64,000 bases of DNA from Polytrichum commune. Taxonomy: Eukaryota > Streptophyta > Polytrichopsida > Polytrichales > Polytrichaceae. The stretch spans positions 16,370,001-16,434,000 of the forward strand of contig OX485809.1 of the NCBI GenBank assembly GCA_950295325.1, given 5' to 3'. A model generated the notes under the pieces. It did not search any database. It had not been told where the DNA came from and saw only the letters and a list, made by a program, of their open reading frames with translations. The position numbers and the translations under genes are program-made. Below are positions 20,211 through 31,975 of this stretch, piece after piece (the stretch's first letter is position 1; every line of letters starts with the position of its first letter).

Positions 20211-20251
20211 GTCGGACCATGGAAAAAGGCCATCTTCCATGGTCCGACTTC
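20211..20251. repeat. Subterminal perfect hairpin of the Harbinger element
   Basis: AAGTCGGACCATGGAA and its exact reverse complement TTCCATGGTCCGACTT are separated by nine bases. It sits just inside the right terminal inverted repeat. Confidence 0.7.
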
Positions 20252-22815
20252 ATGGTCCATGTTGTAAACCGGCCCTGAGTTACATGAGAACAAACACCCT
20301 AAAACTGTGAACTATAAGTTCATGTCAAAAGTTTTTCACAAAAAAAAAAGGAAAACTCTGTCAAGAGGTCTTCAAATGATGAACCTAATGGATACTTTAC
20401 ACTATAGCTTGACAACTTGTGACCAATGAAATCTAATATCTACTTTGGTGGATGATGCCAAAAACTTTTCACTTTACTTCAAACTAGAGCTTCATGGCCT
20501 ATGGGACCAGGGGAATTTGAATGGATGAAATCAACATGGAGTCCTATATGACATGCACTATATAATGTTGTATGGTCTATCGGATTTTGCATCAAACTCA
20601 CTTCGAAAAAGACATAAGATCTAACACACAACTAGGATAAATTGAAAACAAAAAATCTCACGACCTTTGATTTATCATGACTCATTTTATCAAAGGTCTC
20701 ACATGAATAGGATGATAATGAAATTGCATTGTTCAATCTAGCCCAATTGCTTATGGCATCACACTGCACTAGAAGGCCCATCACTACACTAAATTCATAT
20801 GTAATTTAGCATGGTGCAGCCTTGTGATGAGTTGGAAGGCCCTCACAATTTCATGGTCATGGCCCAAATCCATCATGTAAAGTAGCCCTACACCTAGGAA
20901 GAAATAAAGAATTGACATGTTACCATGTGAAAGCCTTTGAGTTTTGTAGTCTCTGAAACCCAAGTCTTTGCAAGAGGACCTTTGAGACCGTCAAACTCAT
21001 GGGTAAGGTATGCAGTCATTCAAGTGACACCTAAGGATTTTTGTTGAATTTAGGTTTGATGCCATTTTTGGGAAAATGTGAAGAAACATGACATAGGTAC
21101 ATGGATGTGTTAGAAACATGTCCATCATATGTTCTAATTTTTTGTGAACCCTAAAAATTGTCAAAGTGTAGTGTAACATTGGTTCTTTTCATATCACATG
21201 GGGGGGGGGGGGTACACCAATGTTGGATTATTAGGTGAAATCTACCTCAAAATATGCTCCATAGTAGCCCGTAAGAGTCTTCAGTTACACGAGGGTATTG
21301 TTCACCTTTTGTGGAACACCTCTTCCATGACCTCGTTAAGTGGGTAGATCCAGATCAAGGATTGTGAATGGTGAAAGTTGGCGATCTTGAACTATTCTAC
21401 ATCCTTCTTACACCAACACTTTAAGTGGCCAAAATAGTCTTATTTTGCAATTGATGGCACATATGGTTAGTGGGTTCTATCCTTGGCTTGGCTTACTCAA
21501 TGCACTGGTGCACTCACTTGTTAATACTTTAAGGATGAAATGTAAGTGTCACTTTAATGCTTGTGTTGCTTTTATTGGGGGGGGGGGGGGTGGTGTGGAC
21601 TATACTAAACATGTACGACAATACGTGATTGCACCAAAGGGGTATTAATTTGAACTTTTTTTGTATGACGTATACACATGCTATACACAAATTATAACTC
21701 ATAGTTATGTACATGTATGAGGGCTCTTAAAAAGTATGCAACATTTGTACTTGTATGGTAGTGTCAATATGTTAATTTTTGGTTGTGATTGTGGTGTGTT
21801 TTTCGAACACACCCATAGCTGAATTTAGATTAATAATAAGGATAGATCCAAAAATGAGCTCCAATCATGATTTGGTTTGTTGGAGGGTTCATGGGATGTC
21901 TGAAAATTTGGAAAATGTTGGGTGGAGTACATGGATTTGATTGACTTAATGGACCATTCATTAAACATGGAGATTGGTTTATGTTGGTATTAAAAAAGGA
22001 CCAACAACAAGTGGCCATACAATCTTATTGATCATTGATGGTAGAATCAAGAAAACAATAATCGCATTAGCTTCTATGGCATATATTACAGACTTAGATG
22101 CTTATGAATTACATCTGGGGAGTGAAAACCTTCACCAATTTTATTGATGAATGCTAGAGTTTTGGGTTATACATAGGATAGGGTTTAATTGTTGTTCATG
22201 GATATATTTGTGTACTTATGTTAATGACTATAAAAAAATGTAATTTGTCATGTATTGCATAATTCTACAAGATAAAACTAGTATATAGAGGTTTTTAGAG
22301 TATAATGCGAACACATGAGATTCTTGCTTTCATTAGAGATGCACCCTTGGGTTACTTTTAGGCACACATTCCTTGTTTTGGGAATTCTAAGAGCATGACC
22401 AACCATTGGTCACCGAGTTGGCAACAATGATTGATTATGTTGTTTTGGGCGCCCAACTGCTCCACTAGTTGACCACAACTGCTATTGTATAGTTGACATG
22501 GCCTAGAATGCCCTCCCTAGTTGGAAAAACTCGGGGATATTGTAGCCCAAGGTTCAACTTGTCTACAAAGGAATGAACTATCATTATCTTACACTCTTTG
22601 ACCACAAAGAATCTTAACTTCAATTATTTTTGTGTACAACCTCGTCTATTGTAAGATAATAGTTTTGATTATGGGAACCATAGTTTATGAAGCTCATATG
22701 CAGTAAATGTGTGCAACATAATGTGACTACTCTCCTCTAAAGGAAGGTAGATGAGTCTTAATTGGATGCTTTTTCCAACTTGCCCACTTCTCTCGGGTTA
22801 TGAAATACCACGGGG

Positions 22816-23210
22816 AGATCACTTCATTGTCAAGTTGACACCACGTGCGGACAAAGTTTGCTACCCCTATATTACATGCCATATATAATTTTAAAATTTA
22901 TGATATTTTTTCTACATATACATAACCATTGATAGTATCTTTTGTATACTTTTTTGAAATTTTTAGTCATCTTTATTTTTTGTAGTAATTGTTTTAGTTC
23001 AATTCTGTGTCATTCTAGTTAGAAATGGTATGTTTTATGAAAAAAAAAATCATCAAATTTAGTTACCACTTTTGACTATGTCATAGGTACTGTGTATATC
23101 TACTCATGAAAAAAAATTGATAAAATTCTGACCCATTTTGGTGGTGCAACTTACCAAAAGAAGATTTTTTTTGGTCGCACGTGGTGTTCAACTTGACAAT
23201 GGAGTGATCT
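22816..23210. mobile_element. MITE with 35-bp terminal inverted repeats
   Basis: The left end reads AGATCACTTCATTGTCAAGT then TGACACCACGTGCG. The reverse complement of the right end reads AGATCACTCCATTGTCAAGT then TGAACACCACGTGCG. The 395-bp unit between them is AT-rich and non-coding. The superfamily is undetermined. Confidence 0.72.
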
Positions 23211-23439
23211 ACCTGTGTGAAATACACGATTAGTATGAAACTGGTAAGCAAATCCAAATTGAGGCCGTAGCCACTTTCGTCATAATTTTTGGAGATCAAA
23301 TGAATATTTTAATTATCATCAAAGTGAAGATCCTCGTGCCATTAAGTAGTGAAATAGGACCCTTGCGCCCCCCCCCCAAAAAAATAAATAAAAATAAAAA
23401 AATAAATTTATGGTGACCACCCATCCTAAAATAGTCCAA

Positions 23440-23560
23440 TATGTTTCAAATACATATATATTTTGGTATCCATTCTTGGAGCCACACCCAATCCACATAC
23501 CACCCAAATACAAGTTCCAATTAAGAATGGTAACGAAATTAGGCATGTCTACCTTCATGT
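23440..23560 (+). repeat. Dispersed repeat family R1, partial copy
   Basis: Contains CATTCTTGGAGCCACACCCA, CCAAATACAAGTTCCAATTA and AACGAAATTAGGCATG, corresponding to the second half of the copy at 2893-3070. Confidence 0.5.
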
Positions 23561-23758
23561 TACCCGATTTAGCACCCCTTTGTGTTTGTGTTTGATGTAC
23601 AACGTGTAATCATGCTCTCATGAGCAAAGGGAATTGTTAATCTAACCACGTAGTTTCTTAAAATGACCACTGAGATGCATCGCGTGGTCACATGACTTGT
23701 CATAAATTCTTCATGGCACACATGAAGAGGAGCAAAGTGTCAGCTCTGTGTTAGAATT

Positions 23759-24178
23759 AACAAGAAAATGGTAAAACCATGAGGCTCTCTCCTTGAAAGA
23801 CTACAATTGTAGTTGTCCACTTTACTCATGCCAATCCATGGCTACTTACTATACCAAACCTTTCTTATATTTTGTGCACCTTCTTCTCAAATGCGGGACA
23901 AGGATTGAAGCTATTCATTTATCACCCGAAATTTTCAAAATAAATAATCAAGAACTACCAAAATAATTATAGTTAACTAGATTTCTTTCAATGCATTTTA
24001 GGGAGCAATTATAGTTTTATATATATATAAAACTATAATTAACATCCACATTAAATAAAGTGGACCAAAAATAACAAGAACAAATAATGTCCAAGTGTGA
24101 ACGCAAAGTGGTTAGGAAATTTGCTCTTGAAACGAAGAAGTTGATGCATAGTCTTTGTCCTACATACACAGCCAATAA
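23759..24178 (-). repeat. Long inverted repeat pair, arm 2
   Basis: Reverse-complement copy of 5153-5587, with the same order of blocks read on the minus strand. It lies about 500 bp upstream of the PORR gene start. Confidence 0.7.
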
Positions 24179-24299
24179 ACTGGACGAACTTAGATGACAA
24201 GTCATAACCTAGTCGACACCTTTCATATTGACTGTGATCGTTTTAACCAATGTGTGGTCGATTTACCAATCCCCTAAGCAAAGCCTTTGAGATGGATCA

Positions 24300-24319
24300 A
24301 ACCCTAAACCCTGAACCCT
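24300..24319 (+). promoter_or_regulatory. Telo-box-like element, forward arm
   Basis: AACCCTAAACCCTGAACCCT, a plant telomere-type (interstitial telomeric, telo-box) motif upstream of the PORR gene. Its exact reverse complement is at 24654-24673. Telo-boxes are known in promoters of plant translation and organelle-biogenesis genes; activity here is inference. Confidence 0.5.
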
Positions 24320-24653
24320 TGAGACTGTCACCTTGGGAAAAAGCACGTTTGAAAGAAGAAGACAAGCGAAATCTGGCAACCGATCCTTTGATACTTTGCA
24401 ATAAGCTCATGGATATGTGTTCCTTCTTTGAGTTGGAAATTTGGCGACGATTGCGTCCCAAATCGTGACATGTGATGCAACCCTCCTGCGACTTTGAGCT
24501 CTAAAGGTGCAAGTACGTAAGGTGTGTTATGCATGATCAAATAGGTGTACAGTTTGTGTACACCTTGTTTGTATTCGATTTACTACGAAACTCAACGCTT
24601 TGCGAAGAATTCCAACATCCGGTCTCTTCCTGACAGATCTCCTTGATGGAATT

Positions 24654-24673
24654 AGGGTTCAGGGTTTAGGGTT
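24654..24673 (-). promoter_or_regulatory. Telo-box-like element, reverse arm
   Basis: AGGGTTCAGGGTTTAGGGTT ends 14 bp before the chosen PORR start codon. It is a perfect 20-bp inverted match to 24300-24319. Confidence 0.5.
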
Positions 24674-24686
24674 CAAAATCTCCGAC

Positions 24687-27140
24687 ATGGCCATGAGAGG
24701 AAGGTATAGGCATGCCTGGGGTTTGGCAGGGGCAACAATGCAAAAAGCATCAAGTGATCCTTCTGGAGCTCTTTTTCCACTCAAGTGTTTGTTGACGTCG
24801 ATTTCAGAGCCTTTGAGGCAAATTCAATGCCATTCTCGAGGAGGAAGGCATTTTGCAAGTTGCAAAAATAACAGAGTCGAAGTTAGGAGATGGCAGAATG
24901 CAAAATGTCCGATGCAGGACTATGTTTTGCAAAACGTCTCACTGCCTTTTCGAAGTAGGTGTGTTCGAGATGTGGGAGGTGTTTACGGGATTAATGTTTT
25001 TGAAGAACTCGTTATCCCTGTAAGATTCCGTTTTAGACACTTGACTACCAAAAACTGGGCCGAATATCCTGATGAAGACCCTGATGATGAAGAGCAATCT
25101 GATTCGAGTAATGAGGTTGATTCCAAAGGTCCAGAGAAAGTTGTGAGATGGCATGTTGACAGGCTGTGCCCTACAAGCTTGAGGGTTAGGCAAATTAAGG
25201 AATGGGATTATGATGACATCATTGAGAGGGAGAAGAAGCTCAAAATTGTGATTAGGATCAAAGAGCTTCTGGTGGCTGAGCCAAGTAGGTCGATGACTCT
25301 TCAAGATTTAGGGAAGTGCAGGGATTACATTGGTCTGACAGGTGGTCGAAGGATTATTGCTTTCTTGAAGAAGTTTCCTGCTGTGTTTAAGCTTCATGAG
25401 ACTGTGGAGGAGGCTGGCAAGCTACCTTGGTTTTGTTTGACTCCTGAGGCAGAAGCAATATATGAAGAAGAATTAGAAGTCCGGAAAGGTATGAAGGTTG
25501 AATTACTCACTAAATTAAGGAAGCTCCTCATGATGTCGAGCAACAGACGCCTTTTGCTCGTAAAAATTGCACATCTGGCACAAGACTTGGGCCTTCCTGA
25601 TGATTTCAGGAAGAGTTTTGTATATAAGTATCCGAAGTATTTCCGTGTTGTCGACGGCGAGGATGTCACCAATGACGAAGGACGTCTCCTGGAGCTTGTT
25701 AAATGGAGCGATCGATTGGCAGTCACAGAAGCGGACAGGAAAGCTCAAGAAATGGTGCAAAAAAATTCTTCAGGTAAGTTTCTTAGCGTTAGGGTTCATT
25801 CTCCTCTACAACATCTCTCATTTATAGGACAGTAAAACTGCTATCAAGAAGTTAATTGTTGCCCTTTATTTGCAGATTCTCCACCAAAATATGAAATTCA
25901 GTTGCCAAAGCGATACCGGCTCTCAGATAAAGACAAGTATGTGTTACACAAGTTTCATGAACTTGAATGTCCATCGCCGTACCAGGATTCAAGTCACATT
26001 GATCCAGCATCTGCCGAGGCTGAAAAGCGTGCCGTTCTTATCGTCAAGGAACTCCTGTCTCTCACCCTGGAAAAGCGATTGTACGTCGACCATCTCACTC
26101 ACTTTCGTAAAGAGTACAGGTTCTCTAATCAGGTGTGGTAATTCTGCATCACAGTAGCACTAATTGTTAATTACTTCTCTGCAATCTTTTAAGAAAGAAA
26201 GAAAACTGAATCATGCTTCATAGTTTTGTCTGTCTTTAGTGCTCAATGTATCTCATATAGAAGATTTAGCATTTCTCGCATAAGAACACTTACTGGTTGT
26301 GCAATTGTTTATGATTGTGTATGATAGTGTTTTTACCATGTATACCAGACACACCAGAGTATCTGTAACTCAAAAAGTATTTTGGTTGGGAGTTGGTTGT
26401 TTTGCATACAACACTTTCCATGTTTGGTAAGTTTTCAGTGCATGCTCGGAGTTAGTGTGGAGGTTTTGAACAAGGAACATTTTATATTAGTTCATTGTGG
26501 GTCAAACTCATTTTGGCATGCCAACATGTTACAGGTGTTTAAATGAGTTTGGCGTTTAATGAACAAAAATAGGCTGCTCTTTATTCAAATCCAAGCATTA
26601 CCTCCAATCATGCACCACAAGTGGACAGAAATTATTGATTTTGTATGCAAAACAACCAATGAGAAATCCAATGGATCAACTCTGGACAAAACATCTTGTT
26701 GAGTTAAAGGATAACTCAACCAAGTCCTTCCATAAGAAGCATAGGCTCTCTGAATGTATTCCTGAAGTTGTGTTCTGGTGTTGTGGCAATCTGTCTGACT
26801 GTAATTGCTGTGCTGTATTCAGGTGCGGCAGGTGCTAATTCGTCACCCAGAACATTTTTATATCTCAAAGAAGGGTGCCCGTAACACCGTTTTTTTGAGG
26901 GAGGCCTTTGAGGGAGTCCATGTACCTGGGCAACGGCAGGAACATATTCTGAAAGACAAGCATCCCTTAGTTCTCGTAAAAGAGAAACTTGCAGCTCTCA
27001 TGGCAGTGAAGCAGGTGTCTACCGTGCCTGAAAGCACAGTTTCCTTACAGGAGAGCATTGAACCTTTTGAAAATTGTGAAGTTTCTGTGCAAGATGCCAA
27101 TTCATGTACACCAGAAATGGTGACAGCTGTGTCTGCTTGA
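24687..27140 (+). CDS. PORR-domain (plant organelle RNA recognition) protein, three exons
   Basis: Exons: 24687-25773, 25876-26132 and 26823-27140, giving 553 aa with consistent phases. PORR proteins (WTF1/RPD1 family) bind RNA in chloroplasts or mitochondria and mainly promote group II intron splicing. The first ATG in the frame is 24687 (MAMRGRYRHAWGLAG). The N-terminal 120 residues are basic, rich in serine and poor in acid, as expected for a transit peptide. An acidic insert (DEDPDDEEQSDSS) precedes the PORR domain, which runs from about residue 172 (EWDYDDIIEREKKL) to 477. Hallmarks seen are FLKKFPAVF, WFCLTPEAEAIYEEE, FRKSFVYKYPKYFRV, LTHFRKEYRFSNQ and LIRHPEHFYISKKG. Exon 3 then adds an unconserved tail. 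Which PORR paralogue this is cannot be told. The MITE in intron 2 does not touch splice sites. Confidence 0.92.
26380..26730. mobile_element. MITE family M1, copy in PORR intron 2
   Basis: The left arm begins TTTGGTTGGGAGTTGGTTGT and contains CCATGTTTGGTAAGTTTTCA. The right side carries GTATGCAAAACAACCAAT, a partial inverse of the left arm, and AGTTAAAGGATAACTC. It corresponds to 14109-14330 in CDC48 intron 6 with extra internal sequence. Confidence 0.6.
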
Positions 27141-30100
27141 TTATTACATCCTCGTCCGTGAAGATCCATCAAAACCAAGAATGACAAACCTGGGAAAGCA
27201 GAAGACATTGGAACTTAACTATGTTCTTCTGTTACTGCAAACTTTTGAGGGCAAATATTTGGGAAGGAGTTCTGAATGCAATGTTGTCTTTGGGCTGGTG
27301 GAAAACCTTTTTAAGAATATGCTTGCACAAGACTTAGCCTCAGATTTCAGCGAATAATTAATGAGGCTGAGAGAAGCTGCCTAAACATGTTGCTTACAAC
27401 AGCCTGAAGCATTCAACCACATGCCAGTTGACTACATGGGCATCCAGTGCCTGCAGGAAAAATGCCACCAAAGGCTAAGCAAACGCTATCCTTAGCGAAT
27501 GCAAGGGAGTATTGCAGTATTCAAAAAGCATGTACTAGAATGTGAGTGTTCAGATTACCAAGCTTTTGGTTGGTTCAATAACTTTCAGAGGTGATGGTGC
27601 AACGAGGAGCAAGAACCTTACTTCAGCAAGGTAATGTACACATCATTTGAGTTCTCTATGACCAACTTTCACATAAGAGAACTGAGCATCCACTATACCT
27701 ACACATGTCAGTAAATTAGGGTACATAGAGGACCTTTCATCTCTACTAGGTCGATCATCTTGTTGTAGCTTGAAATATCATCTATTGAAGCAACTTCCAG
27801 TAATAGTGTTGGAACTTGAAAGTTATTTGGTAAACTCTACCCTAATGATGGTATGGTATTAGAGCTATCCTTGAAAGGAGGGAAGCAACCATCTGGAATC
27901 CCGTGTTTTTGGTGCATCTTGTCTTTGGTGTCTTAGCCGGAAACTGTCTGGTTTCAATGAAGATTCTGGATATAGATAGGCCATGTCCAAGGCTCCCTCA
28001 CGGCCCCCAAGTAGTTTTACATGTTAAAAGAGAAATTGATCAAACTTGGAACCAAACTCTGGTAGATTCTAAGATTTTCAATTACACAAGACGATTTTCA
28101 TCAATGGAAGACAAGTTGTCTATAAAATTCTTGTAGTGATACCAAAAATGAAAAACTTTAAGGTTCAAGCCAACGGACGAAATGGCAAATTTTCTTTATA
28201 TTTTATGCCATTAAATAATTACCCATAATTGGTGAGATAATAATCTGCATGTGGAGATTCTTATGAATATAACACAATGACTTACCTTGTAGTGTTGACT
28301 AAATTACTTTCCTAAAACCAAGTTCCACTGGGTTGGTTTGTTGAAAGAGTGCCTCCTCCACACAAGTGGTTTGATGGTTTTTCTTACTTGCATGATTTTG
28401 AAGCCTACTACTATCTTTTTCACCCATTATGGGGTTATTTAATCGTTTGTGTCTCCACATTCTTCATGTGGAAACGCAAACTGCAATTAATTAGACAAGC
28501 CAGGTCTTGTGTGGAGATATTTTTCATCACTTACTAAAGACTCAGTACTTCAATAGAAAGGGTGAAAGGCACATGTCAATATGGTGATTTGACCAAGCTT
28601 TTTGTCTATGCTCTCAAGAAATCTGCAGTGAATGGTTGGAGATCCCGTCAATGTTTAAAATGTGATCAAGTCACTTAGCATGTGCCTAAGTGGTCAGAAG
28701 AATCTTATGCATGGTCATAAGTTCCACCAAAACTTGGCTTACCCCTTAGTTATTGTCAAAAAGAACAAGCCAAGTCCTTAAAACATCGGTGTCAATGGTT
28801 GGGTGTAGCAACGTAGATCATTGATTGGAATAATCATTAAATTATTATGTCATTATTCATTATATAATCATTATTCTGCATTAAATATTGTTGGAATAAG
28901 CACTAATTAAATACATGAATTAATATGCAGACTCTATGTATGGAGCTTGACCTCAATTACACAAATGTGTTGTCCTTAGGGTTAGATTCCATGTAGTTCG
29001 CTTGCAAACCAGATTCTTGTGGGCGAAGTGGCCCACATGGAAACTAACCCATACTGAACTTGTACAAGCTCCAAGGTACTTTAGGATGTAGATGGAAAAT
29101 CGGGGGAAGCTGAATGAGAATAAAATGGAGTCCTCTTTCCTGTGGTAGTAACTTCTTTCCTGTCTTCTACACACATTATGTAATTTTTATTGAGGGTAGT
29201 TTGATGAATTTTTTTTCATAAGTGGTCACTGGTTAGCATTTTTTCACTAAATTGCACAACAAATATTTCTTTGGATTCATGAAATTTATTGAACAATCTT
29301 CCGATTATTTAATAAGTGATTTAGAATGCAAAATTGTATCAATTTGTTAATTGCATTTATCATTTGAAAATAAATGATGATAAGTGACATCCAACATGTT
29401 AAGGCAGCCTTGCTGCAATGTATTGCTGCCAACATGCTAGATGGTTGTTCCAACATGTTAGCAAAGAGATATATTGCTTTATAAGTTTGCATAAAGATTT
29501 GGAGTGAAGGTTCTAAAGATGATTGTGTTGCGTCCAACACTTATACTATCATTACAAAATATGGTCATGAAAAGAGCTTTTTGTATTTATGTTCCCCCAT
29601 CAAATGATTGCTTTGTCACACTAATCTTCAGGGATTATAATTAAGCTATGTGTATTAAATCAAGCTTAGAATATTCGTTTCTCAACAAACAAAATGCATC
29701 AACTTTATATTTTGATCTTAATATAGATGTGCAATATTGAAATCCGCTTTGACAAAGATGGCTATGATTGAATATGATTGTGCATTATGTGATACTTACA
29801 ATTGGAGAATGCAACATAATTTTTTTCAATAAATTTTCATTTCTATTAATTAGGCTGTTGGTGGAGGAGGTGATCAATATACAAGATGTTGCCGGTATAG
29901 ATGATCAATGGTCAATATGTTTATAAAATCAGATCAAATTCAATGTTTATCCAAAAACTATTGTCAACAATTAAATCAAGATTATTCATAAGATTATAAT
30001 TAATGAAATTGATCTGAAAATCATTAGAATAGACAATCAAAAAATTATCAATTAGATTCTTGGATTAAAGACTGTCTTTTGATCAATTCTCCAAAATTTC

Positions 30101-30954
30101 ATGTGTGCAAATTTGCATGACATTGCATCTTCATCGGATGACTTCAAGAAACAAATGTGGAACTAGGTTACAAAGACATTGTGCAAGATGAATCAATTGA
30201 TGCTGGAGGGCTTCTTGACAAAGGTTTATGTGGGTGTTGGATGCAATTCCAGATTAATAAAGGGGTGAGTATATAGGGAACTCGAATGCATTTGCATATT
30301 GGTCATGGGATCATGGCCTTGTAGGAAACATTTAAAAATTGGACATGTTGGATGCCAGATTTTTTACTCCTTGTTTGCAATGGCGCGCGGCACCGACTAT
30401 GTGATATACGTGAAATATACTGATGTGCCTATGCTCACAAAGATACAAATGAAGAACTTAGGTCGAATTGGGTTGTTGTCATTTTTGTTGCCCTCCTACT
30501 ACATAAGTACTGCATTTAGACTGCGTTAATGTCAACTTATTGAGCACAATAATGTCACAAATATGACTCTTTCTCTAAGTGGAAGCTTAGAATGCCACAA
30601 AGTTGACAAACGAATGTGACATTAAATCCACTGGATTCCAGTACAGCCAACAAATCATATGCCCTATGACATCCATGACAATGGCAGTCGCTTTGTAGGT
30701 GGCACTTGGGGATGAAGAAATCGCGGAGTTGGTCAATTACAAGTCACATTACGTCGCCGTGAAATCATAAATATGTATTGGCGGCCCACTAGTGATGACA
30801 ACCACAACTGAGGATGGTTATGCAGGTCTCAAAAGAAGCAATTTTGGGAGAGTTATGTTATGGGATATCTTCATGGGCGTAGAGAAATGGTGTCAAGGCC
30901 AGCAGTTAAAGATGAAGCAAAAGAATACTGCACATATTTTGGTAGGACTACGAG

Positions 30955-31210
30955 GGTCCAAGCTTAAGACTTCGGTGATCCAAGCTTGAACTTCACACTG
31001 TGATGCCTGAACTTTACACTAGGGTGCCTGAACTTCAAACCTTGGTAAGCTACAGGGATATAACCTTAAATTATCGGTGTCTGAACTCAAACTTCAGTGC
31101 CAGAGCTTCAACTTTGGAGCTCGGTCTTCAGCTTTGATCTCTACAACTCTGCAAGCTCCGATCTAAAACTTTGATATTTATAGCTCATGTGTGAACTTTG
31201 ACTTGTGTGA
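30955..31210 (+). repeat. Degenerate TGAACTT-rich minisatellite
   Basis: Repeated words such as TGAACTTCACAC, TGAACTTTACAC, TGAACTTCAAAC, TGAACTCAAACTTCAG and AGCTTCAACTTTG recur irregularly at about 20-25 bp spacing. No open frame spans it. Confidence 0.45.
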
Positions 31211-31869
31211 ACCCATCTCTCCAATCATCGCTTGCTTTGATCTACCAGCTTTCAGCGCAGGTATTAATCTTACAGGGACTAACTCCATCCAAGTTTCAAT
31301 TAATCTGGCACCATATTAATTGAATAGTACTGCATTATGGAGGATTGATGGTGTACTGTGGAGGAGATAGCCATAATCCCCGGTTTTGTTAGTTCTGAGC
31401 TGAAGCATTGAGCAATGAGGCTTTATGCCAATGGGTTGTGGGCAATGGTTTGGCACTTCATGCTTGGAACTTGGGAATGGTGAGTGGGCAGAGTGGGGGA
31501 CGAACTGCAGTTGGAGGCAACATTGACACATGGTCGGCGGCAACTTCGATTGGGAAGCAATTCTCCTAGTTTTTTCATTACTGTTCTTCTTGTTCTTGCT
31601 CATAATTTTGTTGTGCTTGGGTTTGTGCTTGGAATCCAACCTAGATTAGGTTAACAAGTTTGAATAATTGCAATTTGCCACATTCTCATCCCCACCCTCC
31701 TGCAATGGCCTTTGTTATTCTCGAACTGGCTTATCTTGTCATTGGAGTTGGGGTTTCTACTCATTTGTCCCTCTCACCCTAGATCATCCCGTTCTTGCTC
31801 ACCTTGTTGTTGGACTTCGATTTTGGTGTTAAAACTTACATGGCATTGATGTACTTCTGGTTGCCACCC

Positions 31870-31975
31870 CCTTCCGATTGTCATGTCCCTTGCGAATGCC
31901 CTTGTGTATCGCCCTTGTCAGTTGCCTTTGTTGATTGCCCTTGTGATTCCTCCTGTGATCGCCTTCCTTGTGATT
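31870..31975 (+). repeat. Short degenerate GCCCTTGTGAT tandem repeat
   Basis: Units such as GCCCTTGTGTATC, GCCCTTGTCAGTT, GCCCTTGTGATTCC and GCCTTCCTTGTGATT repeat every 12-21 bp. This explains the apparent open frame at 31883-32287. Confidence 0.5.

Larger units (their letters stand above)
16845..20275. mobile_element. PIF/Harbinger-type DNA transposon, degenerate
   Basis: A 3.43-kb unit with terminal inverted repeats. The left end reads GGGGTTGTTCACACCATGGA followed by CCATGAACTC. The right end, reverse-complemented, reads GGGCCGGTTTACAACATGGA followed by CCATGAAGTC. The trinucleotide TGA flanks both ends (16842-16844 reads TTGA before the left end; 20276-20278), consistent with the 3-bp target duplication of PIF/Harbinger elements. 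The interior carries a broken transposase on the minus strand (18860-19973) and AT-rich sequence with a (TA)n tract near 17000. A perfect subterminal hairpin lies at 20211-20251. The element is dead. Confidence 0.72.
20279..24250. other. Repeat-bearing spacer between the Harbinger element and the PORR gene
   Basis: No gene is supported. It holds poly-G runs at about 21200 and 21579, a MITE (22816-23210), a poly-C run near 23371, a partial R1 repeat (23440-23560) and an inverted-repeat arm (23759-24178). Short frames here show no recognisable domain. Confidence 0.5.

Noticed and set aside
24250-24468. 72-aa open frame upstream of the PORR gene
   Set aside because: Overlaps the telomere-like box, has no similarity, and does not splice into the PORR frame in any clear way.
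27903-28537. Two short open frames with protein-like stretches
   Set aside because: No domain recognised and no consistent splice junction between them.
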